A stretch of 6,567 bases of DNA from Deltaproteobacteria bacterium (GTDB lineage Bacteria; Myxococcota_A; UBA9160): positions 1 to 6,567 of the forward strand of contig DOUU01000065.1 in assembly GCA_003520425.1 (NCBI GenBank), in the 5' to 3' direction. Under the pieces are notes generated by a model. It did no database searches and was not told the origin of the DNA. It was given only the letters and a program-made list of their open reading frames with translations. The position numbers were made by a program, and so were the translations under genes. Positions within the stretch are counted from its first letter, which is position 1. Each line of letters starts with the position of its first letter. Below are positions 1 to 5,677 of this stretch, in pieces.

Positions 1-844
1 CTGCGACGAGCGTCTGATAGTCGGCGAGCTGGTGAGGAAGAAAGATATCGTACCAACCGGACACCATATTCACCGGGACGTGCACCTCCGCCACTCGGCG
101 AGAATGATCCGCGGGCGTCCAGAACGAGTCTTCCAGCGAAGCGTGGTTCACGAAGTCGCGCCAGAAGGGAACACGAGTCCCTACGATCTTCTCGTCCAGC
201 TCTGCGATCGGGAGATGATTGATATGGCGCCGGACTTTGCGGTCGGTGGTGCGCAGGACAGCCTCGAGCAGCGGGAAGCGGCCGAAGTGCTCTTGCGCCC
301 TCGAAACCAGCGCAGTCCAGCCAATGGCGTCGTCGAGAGCGAACGATCCTCCGCGGTACCAGTGAGAAGCGAGGTTGGACATGGTGATGTGCGGGCAGAT
401 CGTTCGCAGGGAGGTCCCTGCATCGGAGGCGATCGCCCACTGCACGTATCCCAAGTAGCTCGGCCCGCTCATGGCGAGACGCCCGTCAAACCACGGTTTC
501 TTCTCGATCCAACGCAGGGTTGCAAGGCCGTCTGTGCGCTCGTGGAACTGCGGATTGAAGACGCCACCCGAACCGAAGGTTCCCCGACAGCTCTGGACCA
601 GCACACGGATTCCACGGCGCGCGTAGATCGAACCCAGGAGATCGTCGAACACGCCGCTCCTCCCGTAGGGCGAACGCAGGAGGAGGGTGGGCGGTCGGGC
701 TTCATTCGCCGGCCACCAGATGTCGGTCAGGAGAGAAACGCCGTCTTCGGCCGGAACGCGCACGTCTCGATCAATGCGCGCAACCCGCGTTCGCGGACGC
801 GGGAGCCTCCACAAGCGTTCAACGACTTGACTCAAAAGACCCAT
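1..844 (-). CDS. CocE/NonD family alpha/beta hydrolase, N-terminal half (runs off left edge)
   Basis: This is the first 281 residues of a serine hydrolase of the CocE/NonD (X-Pro dipeptidyl-peptidase S15-like) family, which cleaves esters or amides such as acyl esters. The frame stays open to base 1, so the C-terminal part lies outside the window; characterised CocE has about 570 residues. Family landmarks are visible in order: the SPYGR stretch with Tyr60 (oxyanion-hole Tyr), a CRGTFGSGG segment near residues 86-94, the nucleophile elbow GPSYLG with Ser129, and GWYD with Asp266 as the catalytic acid. The catalytic His, which lies further C-terminal in the family, is not visible. No signal peptide is seen, so it is probably cytoplasmic. 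The start at 844 (MGLLSQVVERLW) resembles typical family N-termini; an in-frame ATG at 853 would add three residues, and neither has a clear ribosome binding site. The substrate cannot be told from the sequence. Family assignment is secure. Confidence 0.93.
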   Translation of the reverse strand, partial: MGLLSQVVERLWRLPRPRTRVARIDRDVRVPAEDGVSLLTDIWWPANEARPPTLLLRSPYGRSGVFDDLLGSIYARRGIRVLVQSCRGTFGSGGVFNPQFHERTDGLATLRWIEKKPWFDGRLAMSGPSYLGYVQWAIASDAGTSLRTICPHITMSNLASHWYRGGSFALDDAIGWTALVSRAQEHFGRFPLLEAVLRTTDRKVRRHINHLPIAELDEKIVGTRVPFWRDFVNHASLEDSFWTPADHSRRVAEVHVPVNMVSGWYDIFLPHQLADYQTLVA

Positions 845-1366
845 GGGCACCATCCGATCGTCGCGGGGTCGCGGGTGGCGCCTACTTTACAACGGGACGC
901 TCATGGAGGGGTTCCGACACGCGGGAGCCCCGGGCGGCTCCGATGGGCATGCGGCACCGACCATCGAGGGCGGTGTCCCCGATCGCCCGCTAGCGTGGCG
1001 CGATTGCGACCGCACCCCCAAAGACAAACGGAGGCCAGATTGACCCACCAAGGACCGCTCCTTCCGTTCGCCATCATCATATGAACCCGCCCTACGGTTG
1101 CGGTAGCGGTGAACTTATCGCGGTGTTGTTGGTATGCTCTGGGCTGTCGCGGATCTCCAGAACTGTGGGACAGGACCTAGCGTTGGCAGGGCTATCGGTA
1201 CGCCGCGGACCTCTGGGCCGCAGGGGCGCCTTGGCATGGGGCCTTCGCGACAGCCTGCTCGATCACCTCAAGGGCTCAAAGCCGCACGGTCTTGCGATGA
1301 ACGGTGCCCTTGCGAATGCCCACGCGGATCGAAAGAAGACCGCCTCCGGGTGTGCTGGGCACCGAT
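845..1366. other. 522-base stretch without a supportable gene
   Basis: This stretch lies between the start of the CocE-like gene and the end of the small basic gene. All three minus frames are broken by stops. The longest open minus stretch is about 92 codons (upstream of base 904) and resembles no family. Plus-strand open frames here are Arg/Gly/Pro-rich and look like chance products of high GC. Small inverted repeats occur (5 bp stem, 4-base loop at 1050-1063; 6 bp stem, 6-base loop at 924-941; about 7 bp stem at 968-988), but none is followed by a T-run on either strand, so I call no terminator. It presumably holds the promoter of the CocE-like gene; I found no clear -35/-10 pair. Confidence 0.6.
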
Positions 1367-1690
1367 TCAGCGGACCTTCTTGGTCCGAGGGCTGATCGCC
1401 TTCTCGATCCGCGAGAGCAGCCGGATGACCTGCTTGCGCGCGGGCTCGGCCTGGTCGATGCGATGGCTCGCCACACGGATCAGGTGGGCGACCTGGTTGC
1501 GATAGGTGGCCTGCACCCGGTCGATCCGCTGCTCCAGGCGGTTAAGCCGTGCCCGAACCTGCCTTGCGAACACGCGCAGCGTCGGCGGAAGGTCCTTGGT
1601 CAATCGATTCAGTCTGGAGATAGGCGCCTTCCCTCTCGTTGTTGTGCGGGAGACTTTCTTCTTTGCGGTCGTCTTGGTGCGAGCCGCCAT
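1367..1690 (-). CDS. small, highly basic protein with a histone-tail-like N-terminus
   Basis: This encodes a 107-residue protein that I do not recognise as a named family. By hand count it has about 30 Lys/Arg and about 6 Asp/Glu, so it is strongly cationic. Residues 1-27 form a Lys/Arg/Thr/Ser/Ala tail likely to be disordered. Residues 35-100 are rich in hydrophobic positions spaced like amphipathic helices, with stretches such as LRVFARQVRARLNRLEQRI and VIRLLSRIEKAI, suggesting a helical or coiled-coil body. The sequence ends in another basic patch (RTKKVR). A GGAGG ribosome binding site lies 8 bases before the ATG (1699-1703), which supports both the gene and its start. No signal peptide or membrane segment is visible. 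Binding to DNA, RNA or another polyanion is an inference from charge alone; a phasin-like or nucleoid-associated role are both possible. It appears to be transcribed alone, with gaps of several hundred bases on both sides. Confidence 0.75.
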   Translation of the reverse strand: MAARTKTTAKKKVSRTTTRGKAPISRLNRLTKDLPPTLRVFARQVRARLNRLEQRIDRVQATYRNQVAHLIRVASHRIDQAEPARKQVIRLLSRIEKAISPRTKKVR

Positions 1691-2051
1691 ACCGTCGTCC
1701 TCCGATTCTCGGGCCGCTGCTGCGGACCCCCGCCCCAGGGGCAGGAGGGGGCCGCGCCTCCACTGCGGAGAGCGGGCCGCCCCCGGTGAAGAGAATAACC
1801 GAGAAATTGTATTCGCTCAGGACGCCTTGTGGGTGATGTCGCTTGCTGCCATCAAGTGACAGGCGCGATGGCGAAAACCGACCCCTTTCTGCCAGCGCAG
1901 TCGCTGACCCTTAGTCCTTCAGGTTTTGGCGCATTACGAGGTCCGCCGAGGACACCCTTTTCGGACTGGACTGCTTCTAACAGCAGCAGACGGTGGTTGC
2001 GCGAGGGGTCACCCAAGGCGGCCGATCGACCCGCCGACCGAGCGGCAATCT
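1691..2051. other. 361-base intergenic region; leader of the small basic gene
   Basis: The region separates the ankyrin gene's stop from the start of the small basic gene. No open frame here looks protein-like; the minus-strand frame reaching into it from 2184 is a shadow of the ankyrin gene. It holds the ribosome binding site of the small basic gene (1699-1703) and, next to that, a very GC-rich block at about 1711-1760. That block has several self-complementary segments, such as CCGC/GCGG at 1714-1717 and 1722-1725 and C-runs facing G-runs at about 1727-1755. A short AT-rich patch at 1796-1815 may hold the promoter. No T-run-backed hairpin is visible for the end of the ankyrin transcript. 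Confidence 0.55.
1806..1811 (-). promoter_or_regulatory. possible -10 element (TACAAT) of the small basic gene
   Basis: On the minus strand the hexamer TACAAT (5 of 6 matches to the sigma-70 consensus) sits in the most AT-rich patch of this intergenic region, about 115 bases before the start codon. No good -35 hexamer is found 16-18 bases upstream, so this is a weak call resting on the -10 match and local base composition only. If used, it would give a long GC-rich leader. Confidence 0.22.
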
Positions 2052-3701
2052 CTACGAGGTCGGGGGTTTGCCTTCTGGCTCTGGGGCGCCGTGACGCCGC
2101 AATGCCTCGGCCACGGGATCCGACGCGTTGGCCAGGTCTACCGGACGGATCCGCGCACCCGCCTTGAGCAGGAGCTCGGCGCAAGCGACGAGGTCTCCTT
2201 GGCGCTCGGCTTCAGTGCGTCGGGGCGCCCAAGCCTCGTTCCCGTCCGCGCCATCTCCCCGCTTCGACATCCATGCGAGCGCGCCTAGGGCGGTGCCGCC
2301 GAACTCGTTCTCGATCTCGGGATCCGCACCGCTCTCCAGCAGCAGGGCCACGACCTCGGGGTGCCCCATGTGCGCTGCGTGGTTGAGTGCCGTTCCCGAC
2401 CACTCTCCGCCCGCAGTGTCGATCGGGAATCCCAGCTCGAGAATCAGCTTGACGGCAACCTTGAGGCCGCGCGTTGCAGCGACAGGGAGAGCCGCAAGGT
2501 CCTCAGGAGCGAGGGCAGCAAGGTCGAGGTGGCCGTGCGCGAGAGCCACGCGCGCACCAGTTTCATCGCCAAGGAGACAGGCATGCACGAAGTCGTCGGC
2601 GGCGCTCCGCGAAGCATCGGCTCCTAGGGCTACCAAGCGTTCGGCGGCCTCCTTGGCTCCCGCTCGATACGCGATCTGAAATGCTGTCCGCCCGGTCTCG
2701 TCCCGTACGTCGAGGGGGGCGCCGTGCTGCACGAGCAGGTCGATGACCGCTCCGCTTCGACCCCGGAGCGCGGCGTGGTGTAGTGCATTGCGGCCCCCTG
2801 GCCACCACGCGTTCTGGATGCCCAGCAACGGGCTGCGCTCCGCGGGATCGGAACCCGCCTCGAGCAGCTTTCTCACAGGTCCAAGCGCTTCGTAATCGAG
2901 GGCGCGCCTGAGCGAATTCGTGCCGGCGGTGGCGGCGCCGTAGGACAGGAGGAGGTCGAGGCAGCGCTCGTTCGTCCGCTCGGTCGCATGGTAGAGGCTC
3001 TCGCCATCATCGGGGGTCGCTCCACCTTCGAGGAGCGTTTTGAGGAGTGCGGGGCGATCGTGATGAACGCAGCCGTAAAGTGCACTGACGCGCAACCTTC
3101 CAAAGCTCGATTCGCGCTCGGCCGCCGCGTTTGGGTCTGCGCCAGCCGCCAGGAGCCTCTGGGCGATCTGCACCTGATCCCCTTCGGTGCGGAGAATGCC
3201 GCAGCCCACGCTCGACCAGCAGAGGGTCCACAAGGGCTCGGCACTGCGCGGACCGTCGGCACGGGTCGCCGCGACAGGGTCCTTCGCCAGCCAGCGCAGT
3301 ACGACAGCCAAGTCCGCGGCGGCGCACGCCGCCTGGAGGCTCGCCGCGGCGAGTTCTGGTGCGTGGGCCAGGAGGTCGTGAACGCGCTTCGTTCCCTCTC
3401 CCACCGCGGCTTCGGTGAACAGGCGCGCGCGCTCGAAGAGGTCGGCGCGCAGGAAGCCGATGAGGGCGGCGAGCCGAGGCCAGCTCTCCACGCCGTACTC
3501 GCGCGCCACGACGAGCTGCGCATCGGAGAGGCGGAAGGGCGCAGCCGCCACAGCCGAGAGGTCCATCCCTCGGAATCGAGGGTGATGCTCCCGGATGGTC
3601 GCGAGGGCCTCCGGGTCGCAGACGGCGTGTGCCTTCTTGAGCACCTTCGCTCGCTTGCGGTCGGAATCGAGATTTGGACGAACCGGGAGCGATCGGGTCA
3701 T
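2052..3701 (-). CDS. ankyrin-repeat protein with N-terminal bacterial ankyrin-associated module
   Basis: This is a 549-residue protein built mostly of ankyrin repeats, which form a stacked helical scaffold for binding protein partners; it has no visible catalytic motif. Residues 1-80 form a helical module (LPVRPNLDSDRKRAK, then DPEALATIREHHPRF, then RLSDAQLVVAREYG and SWPRL) that I recognise as recurring at the start of many bacterial ankyrin proteins. The clearest repeats are at about 304-333 (NALHHAALRG...LLVQHGAPL), 337-366 (RTAFQIAYRAG...LVALGADAS) and 436-466 (GTALNHAAHMG...LLLESGADP). More degenerate units are seen at about 175-192 (LLAAGADPNA), 205-230, 235-258, 265-287 and 500-518. 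No signal peptide or membrane span is visible, so it is probably cytoplasmic. The ATG at 3701 is preceded by a near-perfect ribosome binding site. Long gaps on both sides suggest a single-gene transcript. The partner is unknown. Long open frames on the opposite strand are GC artefacts. Confidence 0.95.
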   Translation of the reverse strand: MTRSLPVRPNLDSDRKRAKVLKKAHAVCDPEALATIREHHPRFRGMDLSAVAAAPFRLSDAQLVVAREYGVESWPRLAALIGFLRADLFERARLFTEAAVGEGTKRVHDLLAHAPELAAASLQAACAAADLAVVLRWLAKDPVAATRADGPRSAEPLWTLCWSSVGCGILRTEGDQVQIAQRLLAAGADPNAAAERESSFGRLRVSALYGCVHHDRPALLKTLLEGGATPDDGESLYHATERTNERCLDLLLSYGAATAGTNSLRRALDYEALGPVRKLLEAGSDPAERSPLLGIQNAWWPGGRNALHHAALRGRSGAVIDLLVQHGAPLDVRDETGRTAFQIAYRAGAKEAAERLVALGADASRSAADDFVHACLLGDETGARVALAHGHLDLAALAPEDLAALPVAATRGLKVAVKLILELGFPIDTAGGEWSGTALNHAAHMGHPEVVALLLESGADPEIENEFGGTALGALAWMSKRGDGADGNEAWAPRRTEAERQGDLVACAELLLKAGARIRPVDLANASDPVAEALRRHGAPEPEGKPPTS

Positions 3702-3705
3702 GGCG

Positions 3706-3713
3706 ACCTCCTT
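3706..3713 (-). promoter_or_regulatory. strong ribosome binding site of the ankyrin gene
   Basis: The minus strand reads AAGGAGGT ending 4 bases before the ATG at 3701, a nearly perfect match to the anti-Shine-Dalgarno sequence. It fixes the start of the ankyrin protein and suggests efficient translation. Confidence 0.85.
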
Positions 3714-3756
3714 CTCGAGCCCGGTGTCCGCGAGACGGGCCGAAGGTGGTCGTTCC

Positions 3757-3772
3757 GATCGGCTGACCGATC
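3757..3772. repeat. short inverted repeat upstream of the ankyrin gene
   Basis: A perfect 6 bp inverted repeat, GATCGG-CTGA-CCGATC, lies 56 bases before the ankyrin start codon. It could be an operator half-site pair or a small hairpin in the leader. GATC-type palindromes are frequent by chance in this GC-rich sequence, so the call is weak. Confidence 0.3.
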
Positions 3773-4296
3773 AAGGCATCAGGTGGGACGATCCCTGCCC
3801 GCGGACGGGGCGCGTCCTGAAACGCGCGAACGCGAGCCTAGCACGACGCCAAGGGATTTGGGAAGTCTGAGGCAAAAGAACCGCGACCGTGCCCCAAGTT
3901 TGATACGGAGCATGAGGAGTATCGGCGGACGGTGTCCCAGTTCTCCTCAGGCTGTGTTACCGGCTCAAGCTGACCTCGGTGAAGCGCCCGAGGCTGCTTT
4001 CGAACGTGCCGCAGGCAGTACTCTGGCGGAGCGCGCGACACTGTATGGGGATATAACGAAGCGCGACGTGGCACCGAGCCCGAGAGGATATCCCTGGCAA
4101 CTCGGTGGGAAGACGTTCACGCTCCAAATTTCCTGCCGCTGAGTGGATTGCTGGGCGCCCCGATTCAACGTGCCACGGCCTGCGGCAGGGAATGCGCCTT
4201 GGCTTCTCGATGATCCACTCAGTCGCGATTTATCGAATGCTCGCCATTGGTTTTTCATCCGTGATTCCCGCCGTGGCTTGTGCCGCTATAGACCAA

Positions 4297-4335
4297 GGAC
4301 AAGTTGCGTAGCAAACAAGCTACGAAATATTGTCC
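4297..4335. repeat. 39-base imperfect hairpin downstream of the Nudix gene
   Basis: Outer arms GGACAA (4297-4302) and TTGTCC (4330-4335) pair perfectly. Inner arms CGTAGC (4307-4312) and GCTACG (4319-4324) pair perfectly around the 6-base loop AAACAA. Between them are two A-T pairs, one G-T pair, one mismatch and one bulged base, for about 15 pairs in all. It lies about 90 bases beyond the Nudix stop codon. Neither strand carries a proper T-run after the stem (the minus strand continues TTGGTC), so it is not a textbook rho-independent terminator. It may be a transcript-end stabiliser, a dispersed repeat unit or the remains of a mobile element. Confidence 0.55.
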
Positions 4336-4423
4336 GATCGGGAAGGTGTGTAGAAGGAGGTGGGCTTGTTTTCTGCGGTGCGCAAGGTGCCAACGTCATT
4401 TCTCGTTGCACTACCTGCTTGGT

Positions 4424-4819
4424 TCAGGGCTCTTGCAGTCGAGGAAGCACCTTCTCGAAGAACTCACGGTCCTTCTCGAACGTTGGCTCAAGAGCCGCAA
4501 TCTCATGTGGTGTGAGCCAGCGAGCCTCACTGACCTCTCGCGGGTCGAGCCTCAGTTCTCCGCTCACCCAATCTGCGAGCCACCAAGACAAGAGATGCGT
4601 CCCACTTGCCGACACGCATTCCCACACCATTCGAAGTGGCTTGACTGTTAGACCGACCTCTTCTCTGACCTCGCGGACCACTGCGGTTGCTTGGTCCTCT
4701 CCAGGCTCAATGTTCCCGCTTGGCGGAGCCCAATAACCAGTGTGCGGCACGCCGGGGCCCCGGCGGATAAAGAGTATCTTCGTTGCCATTGTTACGACCG
4801 CCACGACAGCTTCTTGCAT
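4424..4819 (-). CDS. Nudix (MutT-like) hydrolase
   Basis: A 131-residue cytoplasmic pyrophosphohydrolase of the Nudix superfamily, which cleaves nucleoside diphosphates linked to another moiety (X) with Mg2+ or Mn2+. The Nudix box is perfect: Gly35, then Glu41 after five residues, then seven residues and REVREEVGL at 49-57, which supplies the metal-binding glutamates Glu53 and Glu54. The N-terminal strand (VVAVVTMATKILFIRR) and the late segment EARWLTPHEI are typical of the fold. Length is normal for a single-domain member. The substrate is open: ADP-ribose pyrophosphatases usually have a Pro about 15-16 residues after the box, and here positions 72-73 are Ser-Gly, so that signature is absent. 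An AGGA lies 7 bases before the ATG (4827-4830). It follows the membrane-protein gene by 73 bases on the same strand and may be cotranscribed with it. Confidence 0.95.
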   Translation of the reverse strand: MQEAVVAVVTMATKILFIRRGPGVPHTGYWAPPSGNIEPGEDQATAVVREVREEVGLTVKPLRMVWECVSASGTHLLSWWLADWVSGELRLDPREVSEARWLTPHEIAALEPTFEKDREFFEKVLPRLQEP

Positions 4820-4892
4820 TGGCTGATCCTGCTTCGTAAGTCCCTGGGCACTGCTACGCGCTTTGGACGCGCTTCACGACCGGAGACCGCCC

Positions 4893-5381
4893 TTACTTAG
4901 GAATTGGCTGCGCGAGCTGGGCCAGTGAGACCTGACCACCTGTGGCGACATCGCGGATCTGCAATGCGACGAACGTGAAGTAGAGGACATCCGTTCCAAC
5001 CAGTATCGCTGGCACGTACCAGTCGAGAGGCCGCAGAGAAGGCACCACACTGGGCAAGGAAATCAGGACCTGGAACGGGACGGCGATCCAGAGGGCAACC
5101 ACCGCGCTGATAGAGAAGTAACGGACGAGGTAGTCGCGCCCCGATGCACCCCCATTCAAGAGATAGGTTGCGATCAAGAACACCCCGCCCAGGCTAAGAC
5201 CTCCCCAGACGGCGAGCGGCGTCCAGCGGGTTGGACGAGCTGGGGAGACCTGGAGGTATCCCAGTTGGAGATTGTCGATCGAGGTGATGACGGCGAAGTA
5301 GACAAAGGCTTGTAGGTTCGGAAGCGTGCCTTCGAGGAGTTGCTGCTTGACGCGGGACAGAGAGAGGAAGTCACGGACCAT
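4893..5381 (-). CDS. small four-helix membrane protein of unknown function
   Basis: A 162-residue integral membrane protein that I cannot place in a named family. Four hydrophobic segments are visible at about residues 24-43 (LQAFVYFAVITSI...), 53-75 (WTPLAVWGGLSLGG...), 87-109 (YFSISAVVALWIAVPFQV...) and 121-141 (WYVPAILVGTDVLYFTFV...). A short amphipathic N-terminus (MVRDFLSLSRVKQQLLEG) precedes them, a basic GRDYLVRYF lies before the third, and a polar tail (about 145-162) ends the protein. I chose the ATG at 5381 because GGGAG sits 8 bases upstream. A GTG at 5426 would add 15 residues (MVALSCNLLMAGENT) but lacks a good site. The Nudix gene follows 73 bases downstream. No catalytic or transport motif is visible, so no function is assigned. 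Confidence 0.82.
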   Translation of the reverse strand: MVRDFLSLSRVKQQLLEGTLPNLQAFVYFAVITSIDNLQLGYLQVSPARPTRWTPLAVWGGLSLGGVFLIATYLLNGGASGRDYLVRYFSISAVVALWIAVPFQVLISLPSVVPSLRPLDWYVPAILVGTDVLYFTFVALQIRDVATGGQVSLAQLAQPIPK

Positions 5382-5389
5382 TGTGTTTT

Positions 5390-5394
5390 CTCCC
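5390..5394 (-). promoter_or_regulatory. ribosome binding site that decides the membrane-protein start
   Basis: GGGAG on the minus strand with an 8-base A-rich spacer before the ATG at 5381. It favours this start over the upstream in-frame GTG at 5426. Confidence 0.65.
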
Positions 5395-5540
5395 GCCATC
5401 AGGAGGTTGCAGCTCAATGCTACCACGATCGGTATCCGGTTAAGCGACTCTTGCTCGCCTGTCCGCGGTCCGGGTAAGCGGGGTGCGTACGTTGGCGGCT
5501 CAACTAGGCTGGCATTCCGAAGTGTAGGATTCGAACGCTA

Positions 5541-5639
5541 GTCTGCCGGGACTTGGACCGCGCAGAGCTTGCCGACCCTGACGGATACCTCATTCGTCTC
5601 TGGGATGAGCACACGATGAAGAAGAGAGGCAATTCTTAG
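5541..5639 (+). pseudogene. C-terminal remnant of a glyoxalase/VOC-family gene
   Basis: On the plus strand a short open stretch reads LDRAELADPDGYLIRLWDE, then HTMKKRGNS and a TAG stop at 5637-5639. DPDGY-(L/I)-(I/L)-x-L/F near the end, with the Glu that follows, is a hallmark of the last strand of glyoxalase I/bleomycin-resistance (VOC) proteins, which often stop a few residues later, as here. The same frame meets a stop at 5505-5507; the residues between that stop and about 5550 do not look VOC-like, and I find no continuation in the other plus frames. So this is probably the surviving 3' end of a gene whose first hundred or so codons are gone. It converges on the PARG gene, whose stop codon lies 38 bases further on. 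It is the only plus-strand coding signal in the window. It could still be a chance match over about 30 residues. Confidence 0.4.
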
Positions 5640-5677
5640 ATGGGGGAGATCCGAAAGGGCAGAGCGTCCGCCTGGAT

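Larger units (their letters stand above)
3702..4423. other. 722-base stretch without a supportable gene
   Basis: This is the longest gap in the window, between the stop of the Nudix gene and the start of the ankyrin gene. Open frames of 68-97 codons exist on both strands, and a plus frame antisense to the ankyrin gene continues to 4142, but none has a recognisable domain or good ribosome binding site and their composition looks random. The stretch holds the ankyrin ribosome binding site (3706-3713), an inverted repeat at 3757-3772, a 6 bp hairpin at 3810-3827 (GCGCGT/ACGCGC) and a long hairpin at 4297-4335. The right part is visibly less GC-rich than the genes beside it. It could be decayed coding sequence or carry a small RNA; nothing proves either. 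Confidence 0.55.

Noticed and set aside
904..1080. Minus-strand open frame of 59 codons starting with three ATGs
   Set aside because: It has no convincing ribosome binding site, a Trp/Arg/Gly-rich random-looking product and no similarity that I can recognise.
32..1084. 350-codon open frame on the plus strand opposite the CocE-like gene
   Set aside because: It is antisense to a securely identified hydrolase, is Arg/Pro/Gly-rich and has no domain; such shadows are expected in GC-rich DNA.
1371..1387. 6 bp hairpin (CGGACC/GGTCCG) at the end of the small basic gene
   Set aside because: It lies inside the last codons and is not followed by a T-run, so it is not a rho-independent terminator.
1852..2184. 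110-codon minus-strand open frame overlapping the ankyrin 3' end
   Set aside because: It is a different frame over the ankyrin gene and its downstream sequence, Arg/Gly-rich with no domain.
2988..4142. 384-codon open frame on the plus strand opposite and beyond the ankyrin start
   Set aside because: Most of it is antisense to the ankyrin gene, and the part beyond 3702 has random-looking composition with no domain.
4353..4503. Plus-strand AAGGAGG followed by a TTG and about 48 open codons
   Set aside because: Most of it runs antisense into the Nudix gene, and the product has no recognisable features; the Shine-Dalgarno-like string is probably chance.
5440..5510. Possible integron attC-like site (GTTGG...CTCAAC around 5491-5504)
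   Set aside because: One end fits RYYYAAC but no matching GTTRRRY partner or inner boxes are found at proper spacing, and the gene order does not look like a cassette array.
5521..5535. GTTCGAATCC on the minus strand, like the T-loop of a tRNA
   Set aside because: The five bases on either side do not pair into a T-stem and no acceptor, D or anticodon arm can be built around it.
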